Origin: Cellulophaga baltica
GTDB taxonomy: Bacteria > Bacteroidota > Bacteroidia > Flavobacteriales > Flavobacteriaceae
NCBI RefSeq assembly: GCF_900102165.1
Contig: NZ_FNBD01000001.1
Span: 584,337 to 648,336, forward strand
Length of the DNA: 64,000 nt
Direction: 5' to 3'
In this document: in pieces, positions 1-8,047 of the stretch
Numbering within the stretch: position 1 is the first letter of the stretch
Layout of the letters: the number at the start of each line of letters is the position of its first letter
Program-made: the position numbers and the translations under genes
The notes under the pieces: generated by a model
Seen by the model: the letters and a program-made list of their open reading frames with translations, nothing else
What the model was told of the DNA's origin: nothing
Databases searched by the model: none

Positions 1-294
1 CCATTTCTCATGAACGGTAGCTTTTCCTCTTCGCAAGGGAGCATCATCCATAATATCATCATGCACCAGTGAAAAATTGTGAAAAACCTCAACAGCCAAG
101 GCAGCATCTAATGCTTTTTTATAATCTGAACCAAAAATATCAGCAGTCATTAACGTTAAAATAGGTCTCAAACGCTTCCCTCCTAACGCTAAAATATAAT
201 TGATAGGTTCATATAAATTAATAGGCTCTTCAAGTTTGGTATGCGCTTCTAAATAAGCTATAAATTCTTTACGGTAATCTTCTATGCGTTGCAT
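1..294 (-). CDS. Polyprenyl (isoprenyl diphosphate) synthetase, N-terminal 98 codons
   Basis: This trans-prenyltransferase condenses isopentenyl diphosphate onto an allylic diphosphate to make the polyprenyl chain of quinones or lipid carriers. The gene runs off the left edge, so only the N-terminus is visible. My reading of the minus strand from the ATG at 294 gives MQRIEDYRKEF, then GGKRLRP, and near the cut the first aspartate-rich motif DDIMDDAPLRRG, which binds the Mg-diphosphate of the allylic substrate. These are hallmarks of the family. Chain length and therefore the exact product (farnesyl, geranylgeranyl, octaprenyl) cannot be decided without the rest. A TAnnTTTG promoter element lies just upstream at 310-317, minus strand. 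Confidence 0.9.
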   Translation of the reverse strand, partial: MQRIEDYRKEFIAYLEAHTKLEEPINLYEPINYILALGGKRLRPILTLMTADIFGSDYKKALDAALAVEVFHNFSLVHDDIMDDAPLRRGKATVHEKW

Positions 295-309
295 CTGGCA
301 ATTTTTTAT

Positions 310-342
310 CAAAAATACATTAAACCTCCCAAATAGTACAAA
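310..342 (-). promoter_or_regulatory. Promoter of the polyprenyl synthetase gene
   Basis: On the minus strand the -7 element reads TATTTTTG (310-317), matching the Bacteroidota consensus TAnnTTTG. A TTTG -33 element lies at 339-342, 21 bases upstream. The G of the -7 element is 16 bases from the ATG at 294. Confidence 0.5.
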
Positions 343-399
343 AGTGTTTCTTAAAGGAAGCTTACAAAAAATCAAATGTTAAATTATCGTAAATACTTT

Positions 400-427
400 G
401 GAAACTTTTTTTGTTTTTAAAGTTTCC
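400..427 (+). promoter_or_regulatory. Candidate TetR operator (9-bp perfect inverted repeat)
   Basis: GGAAACTTT (400-408) and AAAGTTTCC (419-427) are perfect inverted copies separated by 10 bases. The -33 element of the tetR promoter (410-413) falls between the arms, so a dimeric repressor bound here would block the promoter. Autoregulation by the adjacent TetR protein is inferred from position and symmetry. Confidence 0.55.
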
Positions 428-439
428 GAATTACATTTG
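410..439 (+). promoter_or_regulatory. Promoter of the tetR-tolC-hlyD-acrB operon
   Basis: TTTG at 410-413, an 18-base spacer, and TACATTTG at 432-439 match the Bacteroidota -33/-7 promoter. The -7 element ends 10 bases before the ATG at 449. This rules against the longer reading from an ATG at 398, which would lie upstream of the promoter. Confidence 0.65.
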
Positions 440-448
440 CAACCAATT

Positions 449-1054
449 ATGAAAGAAAAAGTTTTAGATAAGGCAACTGAAATGTTTTTGACCCTAGGGT
501 TCAAAAGCGTTACTATGGATGATTTAGCCCATGAAATGGGTATCTCTAAAAAAACCATATATGCTCATTATGAAAATAAAACCAAATTAATAGAAGAGTG
601 TACACTGCAATTATTTTGCTTCATATCAACAGGTATTGATGCTATTTGTACGTTACAAAAAAACCCTATTGAAGAGCTTTTAGAAATTAAGAAGTTTGTG
701 ATGCAGCACCTAAAGGACGAAAAATCTTCTCCCCAGTACCAATTACAAAAATATTACCCTAAAATATATGCTTCACTAAGATCTAAGCAATATGACGCGA
801 TGCGATCATGCGTCATTAACAATATCAAGAAAGGTATAGACCTGGGTATTTACAGACCTAATCTAAATATCGAATTTGTCTCTAGAATATATTTCACCGG
901 AGTAACTAGTATAAAAGATTTTAGCTTATTTCCGCCAGATTTATTTCCTGTTAATAAACTACAAGATGAATATTTAGAATATCACCTTAGAGGAATTGTA
1001 ACTCCGGAGGGAAGAAAAGTTTTAAATGAACTTATTAATTCAAATCAAGAATAA
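449..1054 (+). CDS. TetR/AcrR family transcriptional regulator
   Basis: A 201-aa DNA-binding repressor, likely of its own operon. The N-terminal helix-turn-helix lies at about residues 20-45 (TMDDLAHEMGISKKTIYAHY), the standard TetR recognition helix with the family's conserved GISKKTIYAHY ending. The remaining ~150 residues are the variable ligand-binding/dimerisation part. An open frame extends upstream to 398, but the promoter at 410-439 supports the start at 449. The stop lies 37 bases before the tolC-like ATG at 1092, and efflux genes follow in the same direction. This is the usual arrangement for a pump repressor that is released by a pump substrate. The inducer cannot be predicted. Confidence 0.9.
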   Translation: MKEKVLDKATEMFLTLGFKSVTMDDLAHEMGISKKTIYAHYENKTKLIEECTLQLFCFISTGIDAICTLQKNPIEELLEIKKFVMQHLKDEKSSPQYQLQKYYPKIYASLRSKQYDAMRSCVINNIKKGIDLGIYRPNLNIEFVSRIYFTGVTSIKDFSLFPPDLFPVNKLQDEYLEYHLRGIVTPEGRKVLNELINSNQE

Positions 1055-1091
1055 AACAAACAATAGTAGAAAACCCAATAACAATCAACGT

Positions 1092-2426
1092 ATGAAAAAT
1101 CATTTCTTAACCTTCCTAGCCTTACTATACCTTTCTATAGGCATGGCGCAGGAAACTAAAAATAGCTTTACGCTAGATGAGGCTATTAATTTTGCTCTAG
1201 AGAATAACTATAGCGCTATTAATGCCAGTAGAGATATCGCTGATGCCAAAAAACAAAAATGGGAAACCATTGCTGCTGGCTTACCGCAAATTAATGGAGC
1301 CGTTAGTTATCAGAACCAATTGAAGCAACCAATATCTCTGATTCCGGCAGAATTTTTTGGAGGAGAAGAAGGTACTTTTGCCCCTGTAATTTTTAGCGAA
1401 CCTCAAAGTTTAACAGCAACCGCTACCCTTAGCCAACAAATTTTTGACGGCTCGTATATCGTTGGGGTTCAGGCTACAAAAACCTTTATTGCTTATAGCA
1501 AAAACAATCAAGAGAAAACCAAATTAGAGGTTAAAAAAGCCGTAGTACAAGCTTATGGTAATGTACTATTAGCAGAAGAGAGTGTTAAAATTTTAGAAAA
1601 CAACATTGCTACTTTAGAGAAGAATCTTTTTGAAACAAAGAAGATTTATGAAAATGGATTAGGAGATGAAGAAAGTGTTGAACAGTTACAGATCACCTTA
1701 TCTTCTGTTGAAAATCAGCTCAAAAATGCCGAACGTTTAAAAATTATTACGCTTCAAATGTTAAACTTAACGATGGGTATTGCAACAGACAGCCCTACGT
1801 TATTGTCTGACAATTTAGATGATTTGGCGCAACAAGAAACAGATTTAGCCTTTGCAGACACCTCATTTAATCTCAAAAACAATGTAGACTACAAAATGGC
1901 CTTAAATCTAAACGAGCAACGTGCTCTAGAGTTAAAGTTACAACGCAGTAAAGCATTACCAACCTTAAATGCTTTTATAAACTACGGTAGTTCTTCCTAT
2001 AGTGATCAATTTAATTTTTTCAAAGACGAAACAGAATGGTTTGATTATTCCGTTGTTGGAGTAGACTTAAACATTCCTATTTTTAGCTCCCTAAAAAGAA
2101 GTGCGAGTACGCAGCGTGCTAAAATTGCTTTAGAGAAATCAAAAACACAATTAACAGAGGCCGAACAGCAAATAAAACTTCAGCTCAAAAAAGCACAAAG
2201 TGATTATATTTTAGCTATTGAACAATATGCAACATATAAAGAAAACTTAGCCCTTGCAGAACGCATCGAAAACAAAAATCAGATTAAATATTCTGAAGGT
2301 ATTGCCAGTAGTTTTGAGCTAAGACAAGCACAACTACAACTATATGATGCTCAAAACACTTATCTACAATCTATGGTAGATGTTATTAATACCAAGACAG
2401 AACTAGAGGTAGTTCTTAACAATTAA
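1092..2426 (+). CDS. TolC-family outer-membrane efflux channel
   Basis: A 444-aa outer-membrane component of a tripartite efflux pump. It begins with a cleavable signal peptide (MKNHFLTFLALLYLSIGMAQ), followed by FTLDEAINFALENN, the usual start of the mature outer-membrane efflux protein family. Two long heptad-rich helical stretches (about 150-230 and 345-425) fit the repeated coiled-coil half of TolC. The in-frame ATG at 1026 would overlap tetR and add an untypical polar leader, so 1092 is preferred. It is followed after 39 bases by the adaptor gene. Function is inferred from family and operon; the substrate is unknown. Confidence 0.9.
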   Translation: MKNHFLTFLALLYLSIGMAQETKNSFTLDEAINFALENNYSAINASRDIADAKKQKWETIAAGLPQINGAVSYQNQLKQPISLIPAEFFGGEEGTFAPVIFSEPQSLTATATLSQQIFDGSYIVGVQATKTFIAYSKNNQEKTKLEVKKAVVQAYGNVLLAEESVKILENNIATLEKNLFETKKIYENGLGDEESVEQLQITLSSVENQLKNAERLKIITLQMLNLTMGIATDSPTLLSDNLDDLAQQETDLAFADTSFNLKNNVDYKMALNLNEQRALELKLQRSKALPTLNAFINYGSSSYSDQFNFFKDETEWFDYSVVGVDLNIPIFSSLKRSASTQRAKIALEKSKTQLTEAEQQIKLQLKKAQSDYILAIEQYATYKENLALAERIENKNQIKYSEGIASSFELRQAQLQLYDAQNTYLQSMVDVINTKTELEVVLNN

Positions 2427-2465
2427 GCCCATTACAATAAAACAATCAACTAGAAAAAATATACA

Positions 2466-3635
2466 ATGAAAAAATTATTAATTGCAAGCGCAGCCGCCTT
2501 CCTACTTGTAGCATGTGGTGGAGATAAAAAGAAGTCAGTTGAAGATGTTATCGCAACTACGAACCCTGAAGAAATTAGAACTAAACGTGCTGAATTGGTT
2601 GGAGAGCAACAAACAATTCATGATAAAATTAAACAGCTAGATGAAGCTTTAACGCAATATGATACGGTTAAAAAGGTTCCTTTAATTACCACCATTACTG
2701 CTAAAAACGAAGTATTTAATCACTATTTAGAATTACAAGGAAATGTAACTACGAAAGACCTTTTAGTAATTACTCCTGAATATAACGGCATTCTAACTAA
2801 CATATACGTTAAGGAAGGTCAAAATGTCCGCAAAGGTCAAATCTTAGGAAAAATTGATGATGGTGGCTTAAGTCAGCAAGTTGCCCAGTTAGAAATTCAA
2901 GCAGAATTAGCTAAAACTACTTTTGAGCGTCAAAAACGTTTATGGGATCAGCAAATAGGAAGTGAAATTCAATATCTGCAAGCAAAATCTACTTACGAAG
3001 CTCAATCTAGAGCAGTAGCGCAATTACAACAACAAATCGCTAAAACAGTTATTAGAGCTCCTTTTTCTGGTACTATTGATGATGTTATTACCGAGCAAGG
3101 TAGTGTTGTAGCTGCAGGGCAATCTCAAATAATGCGTATTGTTAATTTAGACCATATGTATATTGAAACAGATGTACCTGAAAATTACATCACCAATGTT
3201 TCGAAAGGTAAAAGCGTAGAAGTAGAGTTTCCTATTCTTGGAAAAACAATTAGCACTAAAATTAGACAAGCAGGAGATTTCATTAATCCATCTAATAGAA
3301 CGTTTAAAGTAGAGGTTGGTATTCCATCAAAAGAATCTGGCGTAAAACCTAATTTAACAGCTCGTCTAAAAATTAATGATTATACAAATGAAAATGCCGT
3401 ATTAATTCCTCAAAGTATTATTTCTGAAAATGCAGACGGAGAACAGTATGTGTATTTAGTGAGTGATAAAAAAGCGAATGAAGAAGGGGTTGCCAAAAAA
3501 ATCATTATAAAAACAGGTAAAACTCAAGGTGATGTTATTGAGGTTTTAGAAGGTTTAGAAAATGGTGCTGAAATAATCAAAGAAGGTGCGCGTAGTGTTG
3601 AAGATGGCCAAACTGTTAAAGTAATTAATCTTTAA
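2466..3635 (+). CDS. RND efflux periplasmic adaptor (HlyD/MFP family lipoprotein)
   Basis: A 389-aa membrane fusion protein linking the inner-membrane RND pump to the TolC-like channel. The N-terminus ends in a lipobox (LLVACGG, Cys at residue 17), so it is a lipid-anchored lipoprotein. A coiled coil around residues 27-45 precedes the biotinyl/lipoyl-like half motifs (GILTNIYVKEGQNVRKGQIL, then AKTVIRAPFSGTIDDV), with a second helical hairpin between them. The beta-barrel and membrane-proximal regions follow (PNLTARLKI; IKTGKTQGDVIEVLEGLENG). It sits 39 bases after the channel gene and 12 bases before the pump gene, so the three are almost certainly cotranscribed. Confidence 0.93.
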   Translation: MKKLLIASAAAFLLVACGGDKKKSVEDVIATTNPEEIRTKRAELVGEQQTIHDKIKQLDEALTQYDTVKKVPLITTITAKNEVFNHYLELQGNVTTKDLLVITPEYNGILTNIYVKEGQNVRKGQILGKIDDGGLSQQVAQLEIQAELAKTTFERQKRLWDQQIGSEIQYLQAKSTYEAQSRAVAQLQQQIAKTVIRAPFSGTIDDVITEQGSVVAAGQSQIMRIVNLDHMYIETDVPENYITNVSKGKSVEVEFPILGKTISTKIRQAGDFINPSNRTFKVEVGIPSKESGVKPNLTARLKINDYTNENAVLIPQSIISENADGEQYVYLVSDKKANEEGVAKKIIIKTGKTQGDVIEVLEGLENGAEIIKEGARSVEDGQTVKVINL

Positions 3636-3647
3636 ACCAAAAAACGA

Positions 3648-6600
3648 ATGACTAAAAAGAAAAAACAAGTCGAAAAAGAGTTTGGATTATCCTCTTGGGC
3701 CATTAACAATAAGACAACCATGTATGTACTTATTGCTGTAATTTTCTACTTAGGTATTGCTGCATTTTTTAGCATGCCTAGAGAGAATTTTCCAGAGGTG
3801 AATGAAACTAAAATATACATCAGCTCTGTGTTCCCTGGAAATACCGCTGAAGATATAGAGAAACTTATTATAGATCCTTTAGAGGATAAACTTAAAACGG
3901 TAAGTAATGTTGTAGAAATAACTTCTACCTCTCAAGAAGATTACGGGATGGTCATTGTTGAGTTTGACGAAAACATCACTGTAGAGCAAGCAAAACAAAA
4001 GGTTAAAGATGAAATAGATACAGAAACTTCTAGTGAAGACTGGCCGACGTTTAATGGTGCCAAAGTAGAACCAGATGTTTTTGAGCTTAGTTTATCTGAA
4101 GAAATGCCTATTCTAAATATCAATATTACGGGTGATTATCCAATTGAAAAATTAAAAGAATATGGCGAGTTTTTACAAGACGAAATAGAAAATCTTTTAG
4201 AAATAAAAAAGGTAGACATTCGAGGAGCTCAAGAAAAAGAAGTAGAAGTAGCTGTAGATATCTATAAAATGATGGCTGCCGAGGTTACTTTTAATGATAT
4301 AATTGGTGCTATTAATAACGGAAACGTTACGATGGCTGCTGGTAATTTAATTTCAAGCGGTCAAAGACGTACCATTAGAATTTTAGGTGAAATTGAAAAC
4401 CCTAAAGAATTAGAAAACTTTGTTGTTAAAGCGGAAAGTGGAAACCCTATTTATTTAAAAGATGTTGCCACTGTTGCTTTTAAAGAAGAAGACAAAACCA
4501 CTTTTGCTCGTGAATATGGTAAGCCTGTAGTGATGTTAGACGTTAAGAAACGTGCTGGTAAAAACATGGTTGCTGCTGTTGAGCAAATTCGCGTTATCGT
4601 AGATGATGCTATAAAAAATCAATTTCCTCAAGATTTAAAAGTAACGGTTACTAATGACCAATCTTCTGTAACCATCGGTCAAGTAGATGATTTGGTGAAC
4701 AACATTATTTTCGGGGTTATCTTAGTAGTTACCGTATTAATGTTCTTTTTAGGATTTAAAAATGCCCTGTTCGTAGGTTTTGCAATCCCGATGTCTATGT
4801 TCATGTCATTAATGATATTAGGTTGGCTTGGTCAAAGTTTAAATACCATGGTATTATTTGGTCTTATTATGGGGCTAGGTATGTTGGTAGATAACGGTAT
4901 TGTAGTCGTAGAAAACGTTTACCGTTTAATGGAAGACGAAGGTATGAGCAGAATAGAAGCTGCTAAAAAAGGAATTGGAGAAATTGCTTTTCCTATAATT
5001 ATCTCTACTGCAACAACAGTAGCTGCCTTTATTCCATTAGGCTTATGGCCCGGAATTATGGGAGAGTTTATGAAAATCTTACCCATAACTTTATCGGTAG
5101 TATTGGGGTCTTCGCTATTCGTTGCAATCTTCTTTAACTCGGTATTGGTATCGCGCTATATGACGATTCAAGATAAAGACATGCCATTACAACAAATCAT
5201 TAAAGTTACAAGCATCGTTGCTGCTGTTGGTATCTTAATTCTACTTGTGGGCGGTGCTTATCGTGGACTAGGAACTGTAATGATTTTTACCGCCGTGATG
5301 CTTTGGTTGTATCGTTGGTTTATCCGTAAGTGGGCCAATACCTTCCAAGATAAAACACTAGTAAAATTAGAGAATTGGTATGAACGCCAATTACGCGGTG
5401 CCCTTTCCAATAAAATGCCTTACATATTATCTATAGGTACTTTTGTGCTGTTGATCTTATCTTTTATTGCGTTCGGTGCTTCATTAGCTTCTCAACGAAC
5501 TAAAGTAGAATTTTTCCCAGATAATAAGCCCAATCAGATTATTGTATATATAGAATACCCACAAGGTACTGATATTAAGAAAACCAACGCAATTACCAAA
5601 GAAATTGAAGAACGTGTGTACAAGGTTATCAATGACAATCAATATAAAGATGGAGATTATAACTTTTTGGTAGAAAGCGCAGTTTCTCAGGTTGGTGAAG
5701 GTGCTGGCAATCCTCAAACAGACGGTGGTTCTTCTGCAGAAATGCCCCATAAAGGGAAAATTACAGCCTCTATGCGCGAATATAAATTTCGTAAGGGAGA
5801 AGATAGTGAATTGCTGCGTCAAAAAGTACAAAAAGCCTTAGTAGGAATTTATCCTGGTGTTTTAATTTCTGTTGAGAAAGATGCTGCCGGACCTCCTGCG
5901 GGATCTCCAATAAACATTGAAATTCAAGGTGATGATTACAATGAGCTAATTAATACTGCTGAAAAAATGCGAGAGTTTATCAATACTAAAAACATTGCAG
6001 GTATTGATGAGTTGAAGATTGATGTAAATAAAGACAAGCCCACCATGCGTGTGGTTATTGATCGTGAAAAAGCTGGAGAATTAGGAATTAGTGCTGCTCA
6101 AGTGGGTACACAATTACGAAATTCTATTTTTGGTTCTAAAGCGGGTATTTACAAAGAAGATGGTGAAGATTATGACATCTATATTCGTTTTAATGAAGAA
6201 AACCGTTATAATACGAGCGCTTTATTCAATCAAAACATTACGTTTAGAGACAATACAGGACAAATGAAAAGTGTTCCACTTTCTACTGTTGCAAAGCAAG
6301 CTAATAATTCTGGATTTAGTGCTATTAAACATAAGGCTACTCAACGTGTAGTAACTGTTTATTCTGCCTTATCTCCTGGATTTACAGATGCCAGTGCTAT
6401 TGTGGCTCAAGTTCAAAACGAAATGAAAAGTTATGAAGGGCTGCCTTCCAATATCAAAATTGATTATACAGGCCAGATTGAAGAACAAAATAAGCAAATG
6501 GCCTTTTTAATGGGCGCCTTTTTTACAGGACTAGGATTAATATTCTTTATTCTTATTTTTCAATTTAATTCTATTTCTAAGCCTACTATCATTATGCTAG

Positions 6601-7151
6601 CCATCTTTTTAAGCTTCATTGGCGTATTTGGGGGTATAGTAATTACAGGAAGTGCCTTTGTTATTATGATGACCATGGTAGGTATTATATCATTGGCCGG
6701 TATTGTTGTAAATAACGGAGTAGTATTGCTAGATTACGCGCAGCTGTTAATTGATCGTAAAAAGAACGATTTAGATTTAGAAGATGCTGATTATTTAGAG
6801 ACTGAAGACCTTTATGAAAGTATTGTAAAAGCTGGTAAAGCACGTTTAAGACCTGTATTACTAACCGCAATAACGACCATTCTTGGTTTAATTCCTTTAG
6901 CAATAGGTTTAAACATTAACTTCTTTACCTTGTTTGCAGATTTTAATCCAAACATATACATGGGGGGTGATAATGTTATCTTTTGGGGACCTTTAGCGTG
7001 GACCGTTATTTATGGTTTATTAATAGCCACTTTCTTAACCTTAATTTTAGTACCCGTACTATTCTTTCTCGTTATGAAATTAAAGATGTGGTTGCACACT
7101 AAGTTCTCTAGTGACTCAGAAACACCAGCTTTAGAAGAAAACGTATCGTAG
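3648..7151 (+). CDS. RND efflux transporter permease (AcrB-like)
   Basis: A 1167-aa inner-membrane pump driven by the proton gradient, longer than the ~1040 aa of AcrB. The first transmembrane helix (about 25-45) is followed by a large periplasmic domain containing FPGNTAEDIEKL. TM4 contains GMLVDNGIVVVENVYR, the family's proton-relay helix with one Asp followed by Asn where AcrB has two. TM10/11 carries SLAGIVVNNGVVLLDYAQ, with Asn where AcrB has its relay Lys. About residues 515-565 hold two additional hydrophobic segments between the halves, giving a predicted 14 rather than 12 helices. It ends the operon and is followed by a strong hairpin terminator. Substrate unknown. Confidence 0.93.
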   Translation: MTKKKKQVEKEFGLSSWAINNKTTMYVLIAVIFYLGIAAFFSMPRENFPEVNETKIYISSVFPGNTAEDIEKLIIDPLEDKLKTVSNVVEITSTSQEDYGMVIVEFDENITVEQAKQKVKDEIDTETSSEDWPTFNGAKVEPDVFELSLSEEMPILNINITGDYPIEKLKEYGEFLQDEIENLLEIKKVDIRGAQEKEVEVAVDIYKMMAAEVTFNDIIGAINNGNVTMAAGNLISSGQRRTIRILGEIENPKELENFVVKAESGNPIYLKDVATVAFKEEDKTTFAREYGKPVVMLDVKKRAGKNMVAAVEQIRVIVDDAIKNQFPQDLKVTVTNDQSSVTIGQVDDLVNNIIFGVILVVTVLMFFLGFKNALFVGFAIPMSMFMSLMILGWLGQSLNTMVLFGLIMGLGMLVDNGIVVVENVYRLMEDEGMSRIEAAKKGIGEIAFPIIISTATTVAAFIPLGLWPGIMGEFMKILPITLSVVLGSSLFVAIFFNSVLVSRYMTIQDKDMPLQQIIKVTSIVAAVGILILLVGGAYRGLGTVMIFTAVMLWLYRWFIRKWANTFQDKTLVKLENWYERQLRGALSNKMPYILSIGTFVLLILSFIAFGASLASQRTKVEFFPDNKPNQIIVYIEYPQGTDIKKTNAITKEIEERVYKVINDNQYKDGDYNFLVESAVSQVGEGAGNPQTDGGSSAEMPHKGKITASMREYKFRKGEDSELLRQKVQKALVGIYPGVLISVEKDAAGPPAGSPINIEIQGDDYNELINTAEKMREFINTKNIAGIDELKIDVNKDKPTMRVVIDREKAGELGISAAQVGTQLRNSIFGSKAGIYKEDGEDYDIYIRFNEENRYNTSALFNQNITFRDNTGQMKSVPLSTVAKQANNSGFSAIKHKATQRVVTVYSALSPGFTDASAIVAQVQNEMKSYEGLPSNIKIDYTGQIEEQNKQMAFLMGAFFTGLGLIFFILIFQFNSISKPTIIMLAIFLSFIGVFGGIVITGSAFVIMMTMVGIISLAGIVVNNGVVLLDYAQLLIDRKKNDLDLEDADYLETEDLYESIVKAGKARLRPVLLTAITTILGLIPLAIGLNINFFTLFADFNPNIYMGGDNVIFWGPLAWTVIYGLLIATFLTLILVPVLFFLVMKLKMWLHTKFSSDSETPALEENVS

Positions 7152-7169
7152 CTTACACTTAACTAATTG

Positions 7170-7219
7170 AACAAAACACTCCCTTAAAAGCTGCGCTTTT
7201 AAGGGAGTGTTTTGTTTTA
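7170..7219 (+). terminator. Rho-independent terminator of the efflux operon
   Basis: The arms at 7170-7191 and 7195-7216 are 22-bp perfect complements around a TGC loop, followed by further T residues. The stem is AT-flanked with a CTCCC/GGGAG core. It lies 18 bases after the acrB-like stop. Confidence 0.85.
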
Positions 7220-7406
7220 CATCCTAGTTATTTATAACTGTACGCCATTAAAGCAGTAAGTTACTTGTAACGAATAACTCTTCTTTTGACACTACTATCC
7301 TTAGATTCACAAGATAGCATACATGACTAGTCCTAAAATGGGATGGAAGATTACTATGGCATACGAAGTTTTAATAAAAAACAAGGAGGTATATCTAGAA
7401 ACAAAA

Positions 7407-7437
7407 AAAAGCCCTGATAAAAATTATCAGGGCTTTT
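7407..7437 (-). terminator. Terminator of the MORN-like gene
   Basis: GCCCTGATAA (7411-7420) pairs with TTATCAGGGC (7424-7433). On the minus strand the hairpin is followed by a run of eight T. It lies about 20 bases past the stop of the gene ending at 7456. Confidence 0.8.
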
Positions 7438-7455
7438 ACTATATATTAAATAGTA

Positions 7456-7806
7456 CTATTTGTTACTCACTACAGCTCCTTTTGAGTCTAATTTAGTAAC
7501 ACCAACTATTCTACTATCTTCAAAATCTACTTGTTGTAATTCTTCACCTTTCCAGAAGAACCAAGTACCTGTTTTTCTACCATTTAAATATTCTCCACTA
7601 GCAACTTTCTCACCAGCTTCGTCAAACATCGTCCAATCCCCATGTAATTTACCTTTTAGAAATTCTCCAGTTTGTGCTATTTCTCCATTATCATGAAAAT
7701 ACGTAGCAATTACTTTGTTACCATCCTTTGTAAAAGTTGGCTTAGTTTCTTGTGCAGATATGGCAACTGTTAAGAACAGTGCTAAAAAAAATGTGAATGT
7801 TTTCAT
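7456..7806 (-). CDS. Secreted MORN-repeat (YwqK-like) protein
   Basis: A 116-aa protein with a signal peptide (MKTFTFFLALFLTVAISAQ). The mature part contains two to three MORN/YwqK-type repeats of the pattern GEFLKGKLHGDW and GEYLNGRKTGTWFFW. Such proteins are often labelled YwqK-family antitoxin, but that name comes from a Bacillus protein and says little here, because this one is exported and stands alone. A TATATTTG promoter element lies upstream at 7852-7859, minus strand. Function unknown; probably periplasmic or surface-associated. Confidence 0.8.
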   Translation of the reverse strand: MKTFTFFLALFLTVAISAQETKPTFTKDGNKVIATYFHDNGEIAQTGEFLKGKLHGDWTMFDEAGEKVASGEYLNGRKTGTWFFWKGEELQQVDFEDSRIVGVTKLDSKGAVVSNK

Positions 7807-7851
7807 GATATATATTTTTAATATTATTACTCCTTATTTATACTAACGTAT

Positions 7852-7859
7852 CAAATATA
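7852..7859 (-). promoter_or_regulatory. -7 promoter element of the MORN-like gene
   Basis: TATATTTG on the minus strand matches TAnnTTTG, 46 bases upstream of the ATG at 7806. No clear TTG -33 element was found at the expected distance. Confidence 0.4.
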
Positions 7860-8021
7860 CAAATATTTTACCTTAAATACTCATTTTATTTACATTAACT
7901 TTACATTGCAGTAATAAACAATTGTAAAACAACACTTTAACACATCACTAATTATAGTTTATTACAAAAATTCAAATATAAATCTGTACTAATTAAATTC
8001 TAATAAATAGAAGATACTTAC

Positions 8022-8029
8022 TAAATTTG
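8022..8029 (+). promoter_or_regulatory. -7 promoter element of aspS
   Basis: TAAATTTG matches TAnnTTTG and ends 18 bases before the aspS ATG at 8048. Confidence 0.45.
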
Positions 8030-8047
8030 CCATCAAAATAATTTAGC

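Larger units (their letters stand above)
7152..7455. other. Intergenic region with two terminators
   Basis: This 304-base gap between the convergent efflux operon and the MORN-like gene holds the hairpin terminator at 7170-7219 and the one at 7407-7437. Between them (about 7220-7406) I see no convincing open frame or RNA gene. Confidence 0.6.

Noticed and set aside
398..448. Longer tetR reading from the ATG at 398
   Set aside because: The start would lie upstream of the promoter -7 box at 432-439 and inside the operator-like repeat.
1026..1091. Longer tolC-like reading overlapping tetR
   Set aside because: The extra 22 residues are polar and would bury the signal peptide. The ATG at 1092 gives a normal exported protein.
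7456..7806. Toxin-antitoxin antitoxin call for the MORN-like gene
   Set aside because: The YwqK name alone would suggest this, but the protein is exported and there is no toxin gene next to it.
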